Below, in pieces: positions 23,567 to 35,015 of a DNA stretch of 64,000 nt (positions within the stretch are counted from its first letter, which is position 1; every line of letters begins with the position of its first letter). The notes beneath the pieces are model-generated. The model worked only from the letters and a program-made list of their open reading frames with translations. It made no database searches and was not told the origin of the DNA. Origin of the DNA: Molanna angustata (lineage: Eukaryota > Arthropoda > Insecta > Trichoptera > Molannidae); NCBI GenBank assembly GCA_963576475.1, contig OY754978.1:2095364-2159363 (forward strand), written 5' to 3'. The translations under genes were made by a program, and so were the position numbers.

Positions 23567-24548
23567 TCCAACTGTCGATTCGTTGAAGAGAATGAAATTC
23601 TCTGGAAGGAAGAGGCAGTTTAAATCCAAAACGCGTGTATGAAGGAACATTTTGTATAGAGTTGTGGATTTTTTGCATGCTAAAAACACCAACTTAGAGG
23701 CTTCGCAGCATATATGTTCCAATACATGAATTTACTCAGAATTCGGAGTAGAACATTTTATGTGAGTTATGTGTGTCTGTCAGTCCCCCCCTTATAACTT
23801 TTGATCCGCTGGATTCACAAAGCCTAAAATTTCAGAATATATAAATAGTTATAGGCCTACAAAAATTTTATACTCAGAATTGTGAATTTTTGTTTCAGTC
23901 AGGGGTTATCAACTTTTGAATTTTTGGTTTATTTTTCCATATATCTCAGAAACCATAAAAGCTAGAACGTTGAAAATTGGTATAAACATAGACAAATACA
24001 AAATCTCAAATTGATTTTTCAAAAAAATTCTAGGGTTTCTCAAACATTTTTTACTAAGAAAAATATTTTTTATGATAAATTTGTGTTTAACTGCCTATAT
24101 TTCCAAAGTTTTTAAAAATATCGAAAAAAGCCGAAACACCCCAACTAGATAATTTAATTTTCTATAAAAAATATTATTATCGTAGTAGTACATCTCAAAA
24201 TTTTTTAACAATTTTTATAAAAATTGAATTTAGTGATGACATCGCTTCATACAATGTGTATGGCAGTGGCCTATACACATTATCAAAGAAACTCAATTAT
24301 TTGATACTTAATCTCCAAACATACATACATACCATCATGCTGTTTTCATATTCTGGGTAGGAAAAAAGGACAGACCTCCATACTATCATATCTTGACATA
24401 TGTATATACCTACATGTGTTGTATAGAAAACAAAGTATCTTAAAATATTCAATAATTTGTATATATGCGTTTATAGTTTGGTACTTATTCTTCAACTAAA
24501 CATACTATCGCCATCGACAGTTGGATCTCATGTGTTACATGCAACTAG
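23567..24548 (+). mobile_element. Helentron-like element, copy E (older)
   Basis: The 5' end is TCCAACTGTCGATTCGTTG and the 3' end CATGTGTTACATGCAACTAG followed by T. It is colinear with but diverged from the 27456-31609 copies, and its CA/GT tract is reduced. No protein is encoded. Confidence 0.7.
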
Positions 24549-24587
24549 TTATGCTTAATGTTGTTTAACTAACAAATTCCTAACGAC

Positions 24588-24860
24588 GTGGTACTGAGCA
24601 GAGTCAGAGAAATGAGACAACTCCTAAAGATGGTTGTCCAACAATGATCCAAATGGATAGGCCATAACATCAGACATCCGGGTCTGCTTGTAACTATCGC
24701 CGAAGGAATTATGGAGGGCAGAAACTATAGAGGTCACCCTAGAGACATTTATATGGACCAGGTGATCAGTGATGTGGGCTGTAGCAGCTACCAAGAGATG
24801 AAGAGGCTGGCGGACAACAGAGATATGTGGAGAGATGGAGTGTGTGGTGCAAACCAATCC
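24588..24860 (+). pseudogene. LINE reverse transcriptase C-terminal fragment
   Basis: The plus frame reads MRQLLKMVVQQ, stop (TGA), SKWIGHNIRHPGLLVTIAEG, IMEGRNYRGHPRDIYMDQV and YQEMKRLADNRDMWR, then a stop. IGHxxRxxGLxxxIxEGxxEGxxxRGRPRxxYxDQ, then YxxMKRxAxDRxxWR, is the canonical tail of many LINE polymerases. One in-frame TGA (at a former Arg codon, CGA to TGA) marks it as dead. The last 165 bp were later amplified in tandem. Confidence 0.75.
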
Positions 24861-25375
24861 TAGGATTGTAACCATGAAGAATACACTATATATAGAGGTC
24901 GCCCTAGAGACAGTTATATGGACCAGGTGATCAGTGATGTGCGCTGTAGCAGCTACCAAGAGATGAAGAGGCTGGCGGACAACAGAGATATGTGGAGAGA
25001 TGGAGTGTGCGGTGCAAACCAATCCTAGGATTGTAACCATGAAGAATACACTATATATAGAGGTCGCCCTAGAGACAGTTATATGGACCAGGTGATCAGT
25101 GATGTGCGCTGTAGCAGCTACCAAGAGATGAAGAGGCTGGCGGACAACAGAGATATGTGGAGAGATGGAGTGTGCGGTGCAAACCAATCCTAGGATTGTA
25201 ACCATGAAGAATACACTATATATAGAGGTCGCCCTAGAGACAGTTATATGGACCAGGTGATCAGTGATGTGCGCTGTAGCAGCTACCAAGAGATGAAGAG
25301 GCTGGCGGACAACAGAGATATGTGGAGAGATGGAGTGTGCGGTGCAAACCAATCTTAAAATTGTAATCACGAGGA
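24729..25375. repeat. Four-copy 165-bp tandem repeat of a LINE tail
   Basis: Units start 'agaggtc' at 24729, 24894, 25059 and 25224, a constant 165-bp spacing. Copies 2-4 are almost identical ('gtcgccctagagacagttat'), while copy 1 keeps the ancestral 'gtcaccctagagacatttat'. The 293-codon minus frame across it (25505-24624) is antisense to the LINE and spurious. Confidence 0.9.
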
Positions 25376-25379
25376 ACCA

Positions 25380-26285
25380 ACAAAGAACAAGGACTGCTCC
25401 CAATATAAAACAAAAACAGTCCGCAGCATATTGGAGAGCCAAAACATTAACTGACTGCAAAACGTATTTGTGATCTCTGTTTAAAATCTTTTTTATTGTT
25501 GTCAAACCTCTTTTTATAAAAAATCCATGTATGTTAAAAATAGATAAATAATATAGTTTACAATGTTTGAAACTGTCACTTCATGATAGAACTATATAAT
25601 CACATATAATTTTACGTTCTATTTAATCAAGTATGCAAACGAAACATCCATTCACCGGTATCGCTCAATGTAGAACATCGTCAGAAACAACATTAAAAAA
25701 AAATTAAGTTGATATTATAATTTTATGAATTCATTTATTATTACCAAATGAGAACATTACAGACATGTAATGTTGTTGTCTACAGCAAGGACGCACGCAT
25801 AGTGTTATATCAAAAAATTACTACTGCGTACACACAAATGAATTTAATTTGCAAATTTAATCAAAGACGATGACGTTCATTCAGACGTGAACAGTGTTAG
25901 TATTAATTAACATTAAAATTTTGTGAGTGAGTTACACCTCATGCATATTCAGGATTATCAAAACATTACTCGAATACAGATTATAAATACGTACAAATTT
26001 TGAATCAAGTAGCATTACATCATCTAAATAAAGTGATTACGTAGCTTCACATATTATCAATAAAAATAATAAAGTAATCTTATATGCAAAATCTTTTTGT
26101 AACTTTTTGTATAAAGCTTAAAACAATAAGTTTGCATATATAATTTGAAAAAATTAAACAAAAGAAAATTGAAACAATGGAAACACAGGATTTTTGGAAA
26201 AATAAGCCATATGACAATAAACCTGCCACTTGTGAACGATACAAGAAAATGCTTATAAATAAATAACAAAATAAACTTTATTCAT
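25380..26285. other. Non-coding stretch with one shared repeat block
   Basis: No gene is recognised. A block at about 25560-25630 ('caatgtttgaaactgtcact') matches about 34801-34890, which suggests an unnamed dispersed repeat. Confidence 0.4.
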
Positions 26286-26289
26286 TAAT

Positions 26290-26575
26290 TTATATTATTA
26301 CAGTATATCCCACAATGTGAGGTAAGTGGTGGTGTGCATCACCTTATATAAGGAAGCACGACACATGCTTTTATTCCGAAACACCAACCTTGTCTCGTCT
26401 AAAAAGGTGAATTCCATTCAAGATGTGTGGTGAACCTCGTTGCTAAACTATGTGAGATATTGTTGTTGCCTGTTGTATTTTCTATTAGCCGCCTCTTACG
26501 GAACACCCGAAAATGATGATAATAGAAAAGAGTGGAAGCACTAATCCAAGCCGGTGCCTCACAAAAATATACTTA
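26290..26575. mobile_element. SINE-like family D, most complete copy
   Basis: It runs from 'atatcccacaatgtgaggta' through 'caccttatataaggaagcac' and 'cgtctaaaaaggtgaattcc' to 'gcctgttgtattttctatta' and 'cgcctcttacgg'. Parts recur at 1674, 31655 and 42160. Its layout resembles the 'tatcccgtagtggggtaggc'-type SINEs that I recall from Lepidoptera; that comparison is from memory. Confidence 0.5.
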
Positions 26576-26949
26576 ATCACATTTATTCATTATTAAATTT
26601 TCTATTAGAATTATTACCTAACTTAAAAATTTTATCCAAAAATGAGGCAGACACTAATAATAGCATTTGTGGTGTCAAGGTTGGATTACTGTATATCAAC
26701 TTAATAGATTACAACTGGTATTTAACCCAGCTGCGCTATAGCAAATGCATTATCATCATGCTGTGTCCATGTTATTGGGTATGCAAAGAGAACCGTTTGT
26801 CATATACATCTGTCTTTGCACTAAATCATCGCCTCATTCTCAATCATACATCGCTTCATACCTACATGCTCCTCTATAATTTAAACATTTCCTTCTTTCA
26901 GAATATTATTGTCAAACCTCTTTATGTAGAATGTCATGTTTATTATAAA

Positions 26950-27450
26950 TAAAATATTCTTACTAATTTTTTCTTGGCTGGCCTCTACCACTCATTTTTT
27001 TATTTATTTTATTTAAATAATAAAAGACATAAAAAAAATGCAATCATAACATATAGAAAAAGATACACAGTAAAAAAAAAACATGTTGGCCTTTACCAGA
27101 GTGCAAGCACTTGTGTGTAAAGGAGATATTTAAAAACAAAGAAACAAAAATAATATCTACAGAATTATTAACTATACAAAATGAAGTGCATACAATTAAC
27201 AAATCAGTCAGTAATACATATATTTGTCTATTTTTTTAAATAATTAAATTCAGTTGCCAGTCTTAAATCTGTTTCGAGTCAGTTGAACCACATCATCCCA
27301 TTGTATGTGTAGTAGTGTTGTGCAAAACTTGAATGTGTTAAGGGGGTACATAATTGACCTACTATATTTTGTCTATTACTCTCTACACGCACAAGGGCAT
27401 GGCGTGACTTTCCTATGTCTTTATGTATTTGAAGTAGCACAGTTTTTTTA
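26950..27450. other. Non-coding stretch
   Basis: AT-rich, with no recognised gene or repeat, up to the first Helentron-like element. Confidence 0.4.
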
Positions 27451-27455
27451 TATAA

Positions 27456-28483
27456 CTAGTTGCATGTAACACATGAGATCCAACTGTCGATAGCGATAGT
27501 ATGTATAGTTGAAGAATATGTACCAAACTATAAACCCATAGATACAAATTATTGAATATTTTCAGATATTTTGTTTTCTATACAACATATGTAGGTATGT
27601 ATGTCAAGATAGGATAGTATGGAGGAAGATCCTTTTTCCTACCCAGAATATGCAAATAGCATGATGGTATGTATGTATGTTTGGAGATGAAGTATCAAAC
27701 TATTAAGTCTTCTTACATATTGTGTATAGGCGACTGCCATACAAAATGTATGAAGCGATGTCGTCACTAAATTCAATTTTTAAAAAAATTGTTAAAAAAA
27801 AATTGAGATCTTCTACTACAATGTTAATATTTTTTATAGAAAATTAAATTATCTAGTTGGGGTGTTTCGGCTTTTTTCGATAATTGTAAAAGTTTTGGAA
27901 ATATAGGCAGTTAAACTCATAAATTTATCATAAAAAAAATATTTTTCTTAATAAAAAATGTTTGAGAAACCCTGGAATTTTTTTGAAAAAACTTATTTGA
28001 GATTTTGTATTTGTCTATGTTTTTACCAATTTTCAGCGTTCTAGCGTTTATGGTTTCTGAGATATATGGAAAAGTAAAATAAAAATTCAAAAGTTGATAA
28101 CCCCTGACTGAAACAAAAATTCAAAATTCCGAGTATAAAAGTTTTGTAGGCCTGTAACTGTTTATATATTCTGAAATTTTAGGCTCTGTAAATTGAGCGG
28201 ATCAAAAGTTATAAGGGGGGGACGGACACACAGACACACACACAGACACACACACACAGACACACACACACACAGACACACGAAATGTTCTACTCCGAAT
28301 TCTGAGTAAATCCGTGTATGGAACATATATGCTGCGAAGCCTCTAAGTTGGTGTTTTTTGACTTCAAAGATGGAAAAGCCGTGAAAAAAGTAGACCTCTC
28401 CATACAATTCTCGCGTATTCTGGCTTGATACATTGTCGATATGTTAAGAGAACAAAGTTCTCCTGAACAAATCGACAGTTGGA
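27456..28483 (-). mobile_element. Helentron-like non-autonomous element, tandem copy A
   Basis: On the minus strand it starts TCCAACTGTCGATTTGTTC and ends CATGTGTTACATGCAACTAG. The flanks are A before TC and T after CTAG, with no target duplication. The 3' end carries a CATGT-GTT-ACATG hairpin and, just inside it, ATCGACAGTTGGA, the inverse of the 5' terminus (a subterminal inverted repeat). A (GT)n tract lies internally. Known: TC/CTAG ends, a 3' hairpin and no duplication define Helitrons; paired subterminal inverted repeats point to the Helitron2/Helentron type. Confidence 0.7.
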
Positions 28484-28505
28484 TCAGTAGAAGATGAGAT
28501 ATAAA

Positions 28506-29519
28506 CTAGTTGCATGTAACACATGAGATCCAACTGTCGATAGCGATAGTATGTATAGTTGAAGAATATGTACCAAACTATAAACCCATAGATACAAATT
28601 ATTGAATATTTTCAGATATTTTGTTTTTTATACAACATATGTAGGTATGTGTATCAAGATAGGATAGTATGGAGGAAGATCCTTTTTCCTACCCAGAATA
28701 TGCAAATAGCATGATGGTATGTATGTATGTTTGGAGATGAAGTATCAAACTATTAAGTCTTCTTACATATTGTGTATAGGCGACTGCCATACAAAATGTA
28801 TGAAGCGATGTCGTCACTAAATTCAATTTTTAAAAAAATTGTTAAAAAAAAATTGAGATCTTCTACTACAATGTTAATATTTTTTATAGAAAATTAAATT
28901 ATCTAGTTGGGGTGTTTCGGCTTTTTTCGATAATTGTAAAAGTTTTGGAAATATAGGCAGTTAAACTCATAAATTTATCATAAAAAAAATATTTTTCTTA
29001 ATAAAAAATGTTTGAGAAACCCTGGAATTTTTTTGAAAAAACTAATTTGAGATTTTGTATTTGTCTATGTTTGTACCAATTTTCAGCGTTCTAGCGTTTA
29101 TGGTTTCTGAGATATATGGAAAAATAAAATAAAAATTCAAAAGTTGATAACCCCTGACTGAAACAAAAATTCAAAATTCCGAGTATAAAAGTTTTGTAGG
29201 CCTGTAACTGTTTATATATTCTGAAATTTTAGGCTCTGTAAATTGAGCGGATCAAAAGTTATAAGGGGGGGACGGACACACAGACACACACACACACAGA
29301 CACACACACAGACACACGAAATGTTCTACTCCGAATTCTGAGTAAATCCGTGTATGGAACATATATGCTGCGAAGCCTCTAAGTTGGTGTTTTTTGACTT
29401 CAAAGTTGGAAAAGCCGTGAAAAAAGTAGACCTCTCCATACAATTCTCGCGTATTCTGGCTTGATACATTGTCGATATGTTAAGAGAACAAAGTTCTCCT
29501 GAACAAATCGACAGTTGGA
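28506..29519 (-). mobile_element. Helentron-like element, tandem copy B
   Basis: Nearly identical to copy A, differing mainly in the CA/GT tract length. It is separated from A by the 22-nt linker at 28484-28505 and from C by the same linker (29520-29541). Its frame MYGEVYFFHGFSNF.. is a repeat-born frame shared by all copies and I do not call it a gene. Confidence 0.7.
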
Positions 29520-29541
29520 TCAGTAGAAGATGAGATATAAA

Positions 29542-31609
29542 CTAGTTGCATGTAACACATGAGATCCAACTGTCGATAGCGATAGTATGTATAGTTGAAG
29601 AATATGTACCAAACTATAAACCCATAGATACAAATTATTGAATATTTTCAGATATTTTGTTTTCTATACAACATATGTAGGTATGTATGTCAAGATAGGA
29701 TAGTATGGAAGAAGATCCTTTTTCCTACCCAGAATATGCAAATTGCATGATGGTATGTATGTATGTTTGGAGATGAAGTAACAAACTATTAAGTCTTCTT
29801 ACATTAGGTGTATAGGCGACTGCCATACAAAATGTATGAAGCGATGTCGTCACTAAATTCAATTTTTAAAAAAATTGTTAAAAAAAAATTGAGATCTTCT
29901 ACTACAATGTTAATATTTTTTCCAACTGTCGATTTGTTCAGGAGAACTTTGTTCTCTTAACATATCGACAATGTATCAAGCCAGAATACGCGAGAATTGT
30001 ATGGAGAGGTCTACTTTTTTCATGGATTTTCCAACTTTGAAGTCAAAAAACACCAACTTAGAGGCTTCGCAGCATATATGTTCCATACACGGATTTACTC
30101 AGAATTCGGAGTAGAACATTTCGTGTGTCTGTGTGTGTGTGTGTCTGTGTGTCTGTGTGTCCGTCCCCCCCTTATAACTTTTGATCCGCTCAATTTACAG
30201 AGCCTAAAATTTCAGAATATATAAACAGTTACAGGCCTACAAAACTTTTATACTCGGAATTTTGAATTTTTGTTTCAGTCAGGGGTTATCAACTTTTGAA
30301 TTTTTATTTTATTTTTCCATATATCTCAGAAACCATAAACGGTAGAACGCTGAAAATTGGTACAAACATAGACAAATACAAAATCTCAAATTAGTTTTTT
30401 CAAAAAAATTCCAGGGTTTCTCAAACATTTTTTATTAAGAAAAATATTTTTTTTATGATAAATTTATGAGTTTAACTGCCTATATTTCCAAAACTTTTAC
30501 AATTATCGAAAAAAGCCGAAACACCCCAACTAGATAATTTAATTTTCTATAAAAAATATTAACATTGTAGTAGAAGATCTCAATTTTTTTTTAAAAATTT
30601 TTTTAAAAATTGAATTTAGTGACGACATCGCTTCATACATTTTGTATGGCAGTCGCCTATACACAATATGTAAGAAGACTTAATAGTTTGTTACTTCATC
30701 TCCAAACATACATACATACCATCATGCAATTTGCATATTCTGGGTAGGAAAAAGGATCTTCTTCCATACTATCCTATCTTGACATACATACCTACATATG
30801 TTGTATAGAAAACAAAATATCTGAAAATATTCAATAATTTGTATCTATGGGTTTATAGTTTGGTACATATTCTTCAACTATACATACTATCGCTATCGAC
30901 AGTTGGATCTCATGTGTTACATGCAACTAGTATAGAAAATTAAATTATCTAGTTGGGGTGTTTCGGCTTTTTTCGATAATTGTAAAAGTTTTGGAAATAT
31001 AGGCAGTTAAACTCATAAATTTATCATAAAAAAAATATTTTTCTTAATAAAAAATGTTTGAGAAACCCTGGAATTTTTTTGAAAAAACTAATTTGAGATT
31101 TTGTATTTGTCTATGTTTGTACCAATTTTCAGCGTTCTACCGTTTATGGTTTCTGAGATATATGGAAAAATAAAATAAAAATTCAAAAGTTGATAACCCC
31201 TGACTGAAACAAAAATTCAAAATTCCGAGTATAAAAGTTTTGTAGGCCTGTAACTGTTTATATATTCTGAAATTTTAGGCTCTGTAAATTGAGCGGATCA
31301 AAAGTTATAAGGGGGGGACGGACACACAGACACACACACACACAGACACACAGACACACACACAGACACACAGACACACACACAGACACACACACACACA
31401 GACACACGAAATGTTCTACTCCGAATTCTGAGTAAATCCGTGTATGGAACATATATGCTGCGAAGCCTCTAAGTTGGTGTTTTTTGACTTCAAAGTTGGA
31501 AAATCCATGAAAAAAGTAGACCTCTCCATACAATTCTCGCGTATTCTGGCTTGATACATTGTCGATATGTTAAGAGAACAAAGTTCTCCTGAACAAATCG
31601 ACAGTTGGA
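29542..31609 (-). mobile_element. Helentron-like element, tandem copy C, split by copy D
   Basis: The CTAG end is at 29542-29545 and the TC end at 31609-31608. The element is interrupted between 29920 and 30931. Removing the insertion restores 'aatattttttatagaaaatt' as in copy B, and leaves an element of about 1,058 bp. Confidence 0.75.
29921..30930 (+). mobile_element. Helentron-like element, copy D, inserted into copy C
   Basis: It is in reverse orientation to A-C: TCCAACTGTCGATTTGTTC at the left, CAACTAG at 30924-30930, then host T. The empty site is visible in copies A and B. The insertion was between two T residues with no duplication, as reported for Helentrons. Confidence 0.75.
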
Positions 31610-31654
31610 ATATTTCTAAAAGACGGCACTTCAATTTCTTCTCTACAAATTATC

Positions 31655-31795
31655 TCTGTCAGTACTGATTTTGCCTGTTGTATTTTCCATTACCCGGCTC
31701 TTACGACACACCCGGATGACAAAACGATGATAATAATAGAAAGGAATGGAAGTACTATTTTAAGCCAGTGTCCCATGGCTACTATGAATTGTCAA
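31655..31795. repeat. SINE-like family D, 3' part
   Basis: 'tgcctgttgtattttccatt' and 'ggctcttacgacacacccgg' followed by 'gatgataataatagaaagga' match the end of the copy at 26290-26575. Confidence 0.45.
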
Positions 31796-31857
31796 ATGGA
31801 TCAATCTATAACCAATATACAAAGATATTTCTCAAAGAATATTAAATGAAATATTAC

Positions 31858-31937
31858 CTGGCTCCAAATATATCCTTCTTGGCGAGTGCATGACCAGCGA
31901 TGACCTTGAGCCGGAGGAGACAGGAATTCTCATCTGA
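31858..31937 (-). CDS. Nedd4: NEDD4-type E3 ubiquitin ligase, exon 2 (start of C2 domain)
   Basis: Seen: minus strand TTTTTTCAG, then 80 nt encoding SDENSCLLRLKVIAGHALAK and KDIFGA plus AG, then GTAAT. The entry is phase 0 and the exit phase 2; the AG joins the T of exon 3 to give Ser of the SDPYV motif. Known: LRLKV(V/I)xGxxLAKKDIFGASDPY is the first strand and calcium loop 1 of NEDD4 C2 domains, with the KD Asp a calcium ligand. The following intron is 15.4 kb and contains the Helentron cluster only about 250 bp downstream. Confidence 0.95.
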
Positions 31938-31989
31938 CTGAAAAAATAAACAAAAATTTGTGATTTGACTTAGAAATATAAAATTGCAA

Positions 31990-32550
31990 TTATATATTGA
32001 AGCAGCAAACTCTCCAAAGAATTGATTTTAATCTAGGTAAAACTTTGGTTGAAAGGTTTTTGACATTAAAACACCACATGCCGTACATGCTGACCCTGGG
32101 TCAGACACTACATAGCATAGCGCAACAACGCAACCCATGCTCATAACCGATGATATTGTCCCCGTTGCTGGAAATGGATGGCTGTGAAATGTTCAAAGTA
32201 GAGACGAGTGGAAATATTTAGAAGGAGCCTACATCTAGCAGCTGACTTGACGACCTGGAGAGCAATGGTCCGCAACAGGATACATGATAACCACAACCCT
32301 CAGCAATGAGGGCTGGTAAGGTGAATATATATTGATATAAAAGTTGTTTTTATGTCTCTTTGAAGAAACAGTTTGATAACCAAATATAGTCAGCCGCAAT
32401 CTTCTTGAGTACGTCACGTGGGGCACACAGTGTGGAAATTTGTTTTTTGTTTGGTATATACCCATACCACTTAACTACACAACGAAAATGCACATATTTT
32501 TTACCGTAAACTATAATTTATGGTACAAAATTTCATTCTTGTATAATATT
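31990..32550. other. Nedd4 intron 1, unremarkable part
   Basis: No repeat or gene is recognised. The short open frame at 32465-32235 (minus) has no motif. Confidence 0.4.
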
Positions 32551-32558
32551 GAGTCTAC

Positions 32559-32977
32559 TAAGGCTGTGTTGTTTCAACAAAAGTAACGGTAATAGTATGG
32601 TTTTTTTTTTTTGCGGGTGGCAGTTCTCAGGAGAACACACTTAGGCCGGTTGGCCCTTTGTGATGCCACAATTAGAAGATTTGGGCTGTCCTCCCCCTCA
32701 CTCATCCCCCCGAACCAGCCTGATTGGCTAATAAATGTCATAATGTCTCCTATATCGGCAGACGCTATGTCAGTCAGATCATTATAGAAGAAACTTCCCA
32801 AGGACTTTCTTCTATTTCTAGAGAGAGCAATGCTTTGATTTTGTGAAATTGTTCAAAAATGCTTTGTTTGGCGGCATTACATTTCAATGAAACAACCAAA
32901 ACTTTTGAATAATTTTATGAAATCAAAGTATTTTAACAGTACTTTTACTTTAATCTTTGTTCGAGAAACACAGCCTA
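32559..32977. mobile_element. MITE with TAGGCTGTGTTTCTCGAAC ends, inside Nedd4 intron 1
   Basis: The left end 'aaggctgtgttgtttcaaca' is matched in reverse by the right end 'tgttcgagaaacacagcct'. Inner blocks 'aaacaaccaaaac' and 'gaaatcaaagtattttaaca' are shared with the element at 22470-22660. The core is T-rich with a G-rich stretch and codes for nothing recognised. Confidence 0.6.
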
Positions 32978-33415
32978 AAGGTGTTTAAGGTATAAAATAT
33001 CAAAAGGGTTACAGAATTTTTCAGTTGGCTGTGATTTTAGTATATTTTATATTTTTTAAATTATGGAACAAAGAACACACATTTTTTACTCTTTTATTAC
33101 TAATGAAAACACCATCTGTGTTTAACCACCATTAACAATGTTCGAAATTACAAATATCACAGAACAAACTGATAAACCATCAACAAATAATTAACTATTC
33201 ATAAAGAATAACAAAAAAGTTGAAAATACACAAGGCATTGTTGCTAAATCCGAAATTTAAAATGTTTACATGTTTCAAACGTGTTCTATACATAATATTT
33301 TTTGTGAAACAAAATCGCATTAAGCTTATATTTATCCAATGAAGTGTTAGGAATCGGTACTTTAGCCATTTACAAACGACTTCAAAATACAGTTATGAAC
33401 CAGAAAACAACTTAC

Positions 33416-33469
33416 GTATTCCGTCTCCTCAGGATTCGGGACATAGCCATACTCTACATTTTGGGCCAT
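33416..33469 (-). CDS. Nedd4: NEDD4-type E3 ubiquitin ligase, exon 1 (start codon)
   Basis: Seen: the minus strand gives GGGGAAATGGCC, then 18 codons MAQNVEYGYVPNPEETEY and GTAAGT-like donor GTAAG at 33415. The intron is phase 0 and joins exon 2 at SDENS, so the N terminus reads ..EETEY-SDENSCLLRLKV. An upstream in-frame ATG is not needed, and the context GAAATGG is acceptable for insects. The short acidic N terminus directly before the C2 domain fits short NEDD4 isoforms. The transcription start should lie within a few hundred bases to the right; I cannot place it. Alternative upstream first exons, which Nedd4 genes often have, cannot be excluded. Confidence 0.85.
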
Positions 33470-35010
33470 TTCCCCAAAATATATTTACGTAATTAACGAT
33501 CAGCAGCCTTCCAAATAAAAATATCCCATCTGAGGCATACGCGCGACAATTTTTGGAATTTATGTTGACAAAAAAACACTTGTCTCGTTATCATGGGCGA
33601 CAGAAAATGAACGACTTAATATCACACAGCACAGGACACTCTTTCAAAAGTGATAATTTCTTGAAATTGTGTATTTCGACATAATATAATTAAACAAATT
33701 CGCACAAAAGCCTCGCGGATTTCAATACCACTGCTGTCAAATGTCATGAGAATGACACATACTCTAGCGACAAATTCTTGAACAAAAAATTATGAAAGGT
33801 TTCGAACGATGCGTAAATAAAAAATAAATTGTTATTAGGTGTAGCGTAAAAAGAAAATTATATCGATAAGACACAAATTATTATTTATTAATAATATTAA
33901 GAACTTTTTTATAAAGTTGTATTTTTTTTGTATAGCAAGATATAATTTGCGGCAAGTTTGAATTATTATTACAAATTAAATTTTTTTTTTCTATATGTTC
34001 TAAAATTAGATAAAAATAGAATTAACTTTTAAGATAAATTTATGATTCGAATAAGTTTAAAATATTAGTAATCTTTAAATTTATTAACTTTTAACAAATG
34101 AATACACTTTTACTAATTTATTGATTAAATATTTTCAAACACAATAAAGTTTTCAGATTTGAGTAGCAAAAGAAATCATTTTCATTCAATTAATCTCAAG
34201 ACTCTAGAACGGAAGTCAAAGAACTTATTATCAATGTACTGTACTGAGATTGTCAGCATAGTATCATAATATATTTCAGCGCGAATAAGAACACAGAATA
34301 AGTTTTATTCCAAATAATTAAACTTTTGAGATTCCACGCCAATGTAAAGGCAATTTTTCTACTGGCCTATATTATTATCATAAGTGTGAATGATGTGCGA
34401 CTAAATTTATTTTATCTGTTTCTCAACACAATTATCATTCAAAACAAATAATTTTGTAGACATTTCTTGTGTTCATTTGATTAATCCTTTCAAAAATGTA
34501 TTGTGTATTATGTTGTTACATTTATTTTGTACAATAAATCAAGATTGTGCAATCTAATTTTTATTTTGATTAAGATGAGTAAGTACATAAGAAAATAAGT
34601 AGAACCAGAAACCAATAATCTATAAACATGACATAAGCAAAACTTATTGGTACATATCGCATGACTGTACCATCAAAATACATATTGTGGCAATCAATAT
34701 AATGCATCTGAATATTTTTGGAATGGTTCAGAATAAAAATTGAAACAATAATCAACACTAATATCAAAAAGTACATGTTGTTAACAAAGGATTTTATTTT
34801 TTCAATGTTTGAAATTGTCACTTCACGATTAAACTTCATAGAATTATGATGAAAAAAATAATATATAATTTAACGGTCTTTTTTATTAAATAGAAATAGA
34901 TCATACATGGATGGTCATCTGAGATGCTATAGTTCTATCTAAACTGAATACAGGGTACGCTCCCAGACATCTGCATCTACATGCACGGCTAGGCATATCT
35001 TGGCCGGCTA
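33470..35010. other. Upstream flank of Nedd4 and AT-rich intergenic DNA
   Basis: Probably holds the 5' UTR and promoter of Nedd4 near 33470-33760, but no TATA or initiator element can be assigned with confidence. A block at about 34801-34890 is shared with 25560-25630. The minus frame at 34839-34570 (89 codons, hydrophobic) is AT-driven and has no recognised motif. Confidence 0.35.
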
Positions 35011-35015
35011 CAGGG

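Larger units (their letters stand above)
16409..31857 (-). other. Nedd4 intron 2 (15.4 kb)
   Basis: The donor GT is at 31857-31856 and the acceptor AG at 16410-16409. It contains the LINE at 16.5 kb, the 292-bp array, several MITEs and SINEs, and the Helentron-like cluster. No cellular exon is recognised inside. Confidence 0.75.

Noticed and set aside
24624..25505. 293-codon minus frame with repeated LVCTAHSISPHISVVRQPLH blocks
   Set aside because: It is antisense to a LINE polymerase tail that was amplified in tandem; the sense strand carries the recognisable protein motifs.
28162..31533. Repeated open frames MYGEVYFFHGFSNFEVKKHQ.. (and the plus-strand one at 29997-30224)
   Set aside because: All lie at the same place in copies of the Helentron-like element, include the translated (GT)n tract, and are too short for Rep or helicase proteins.
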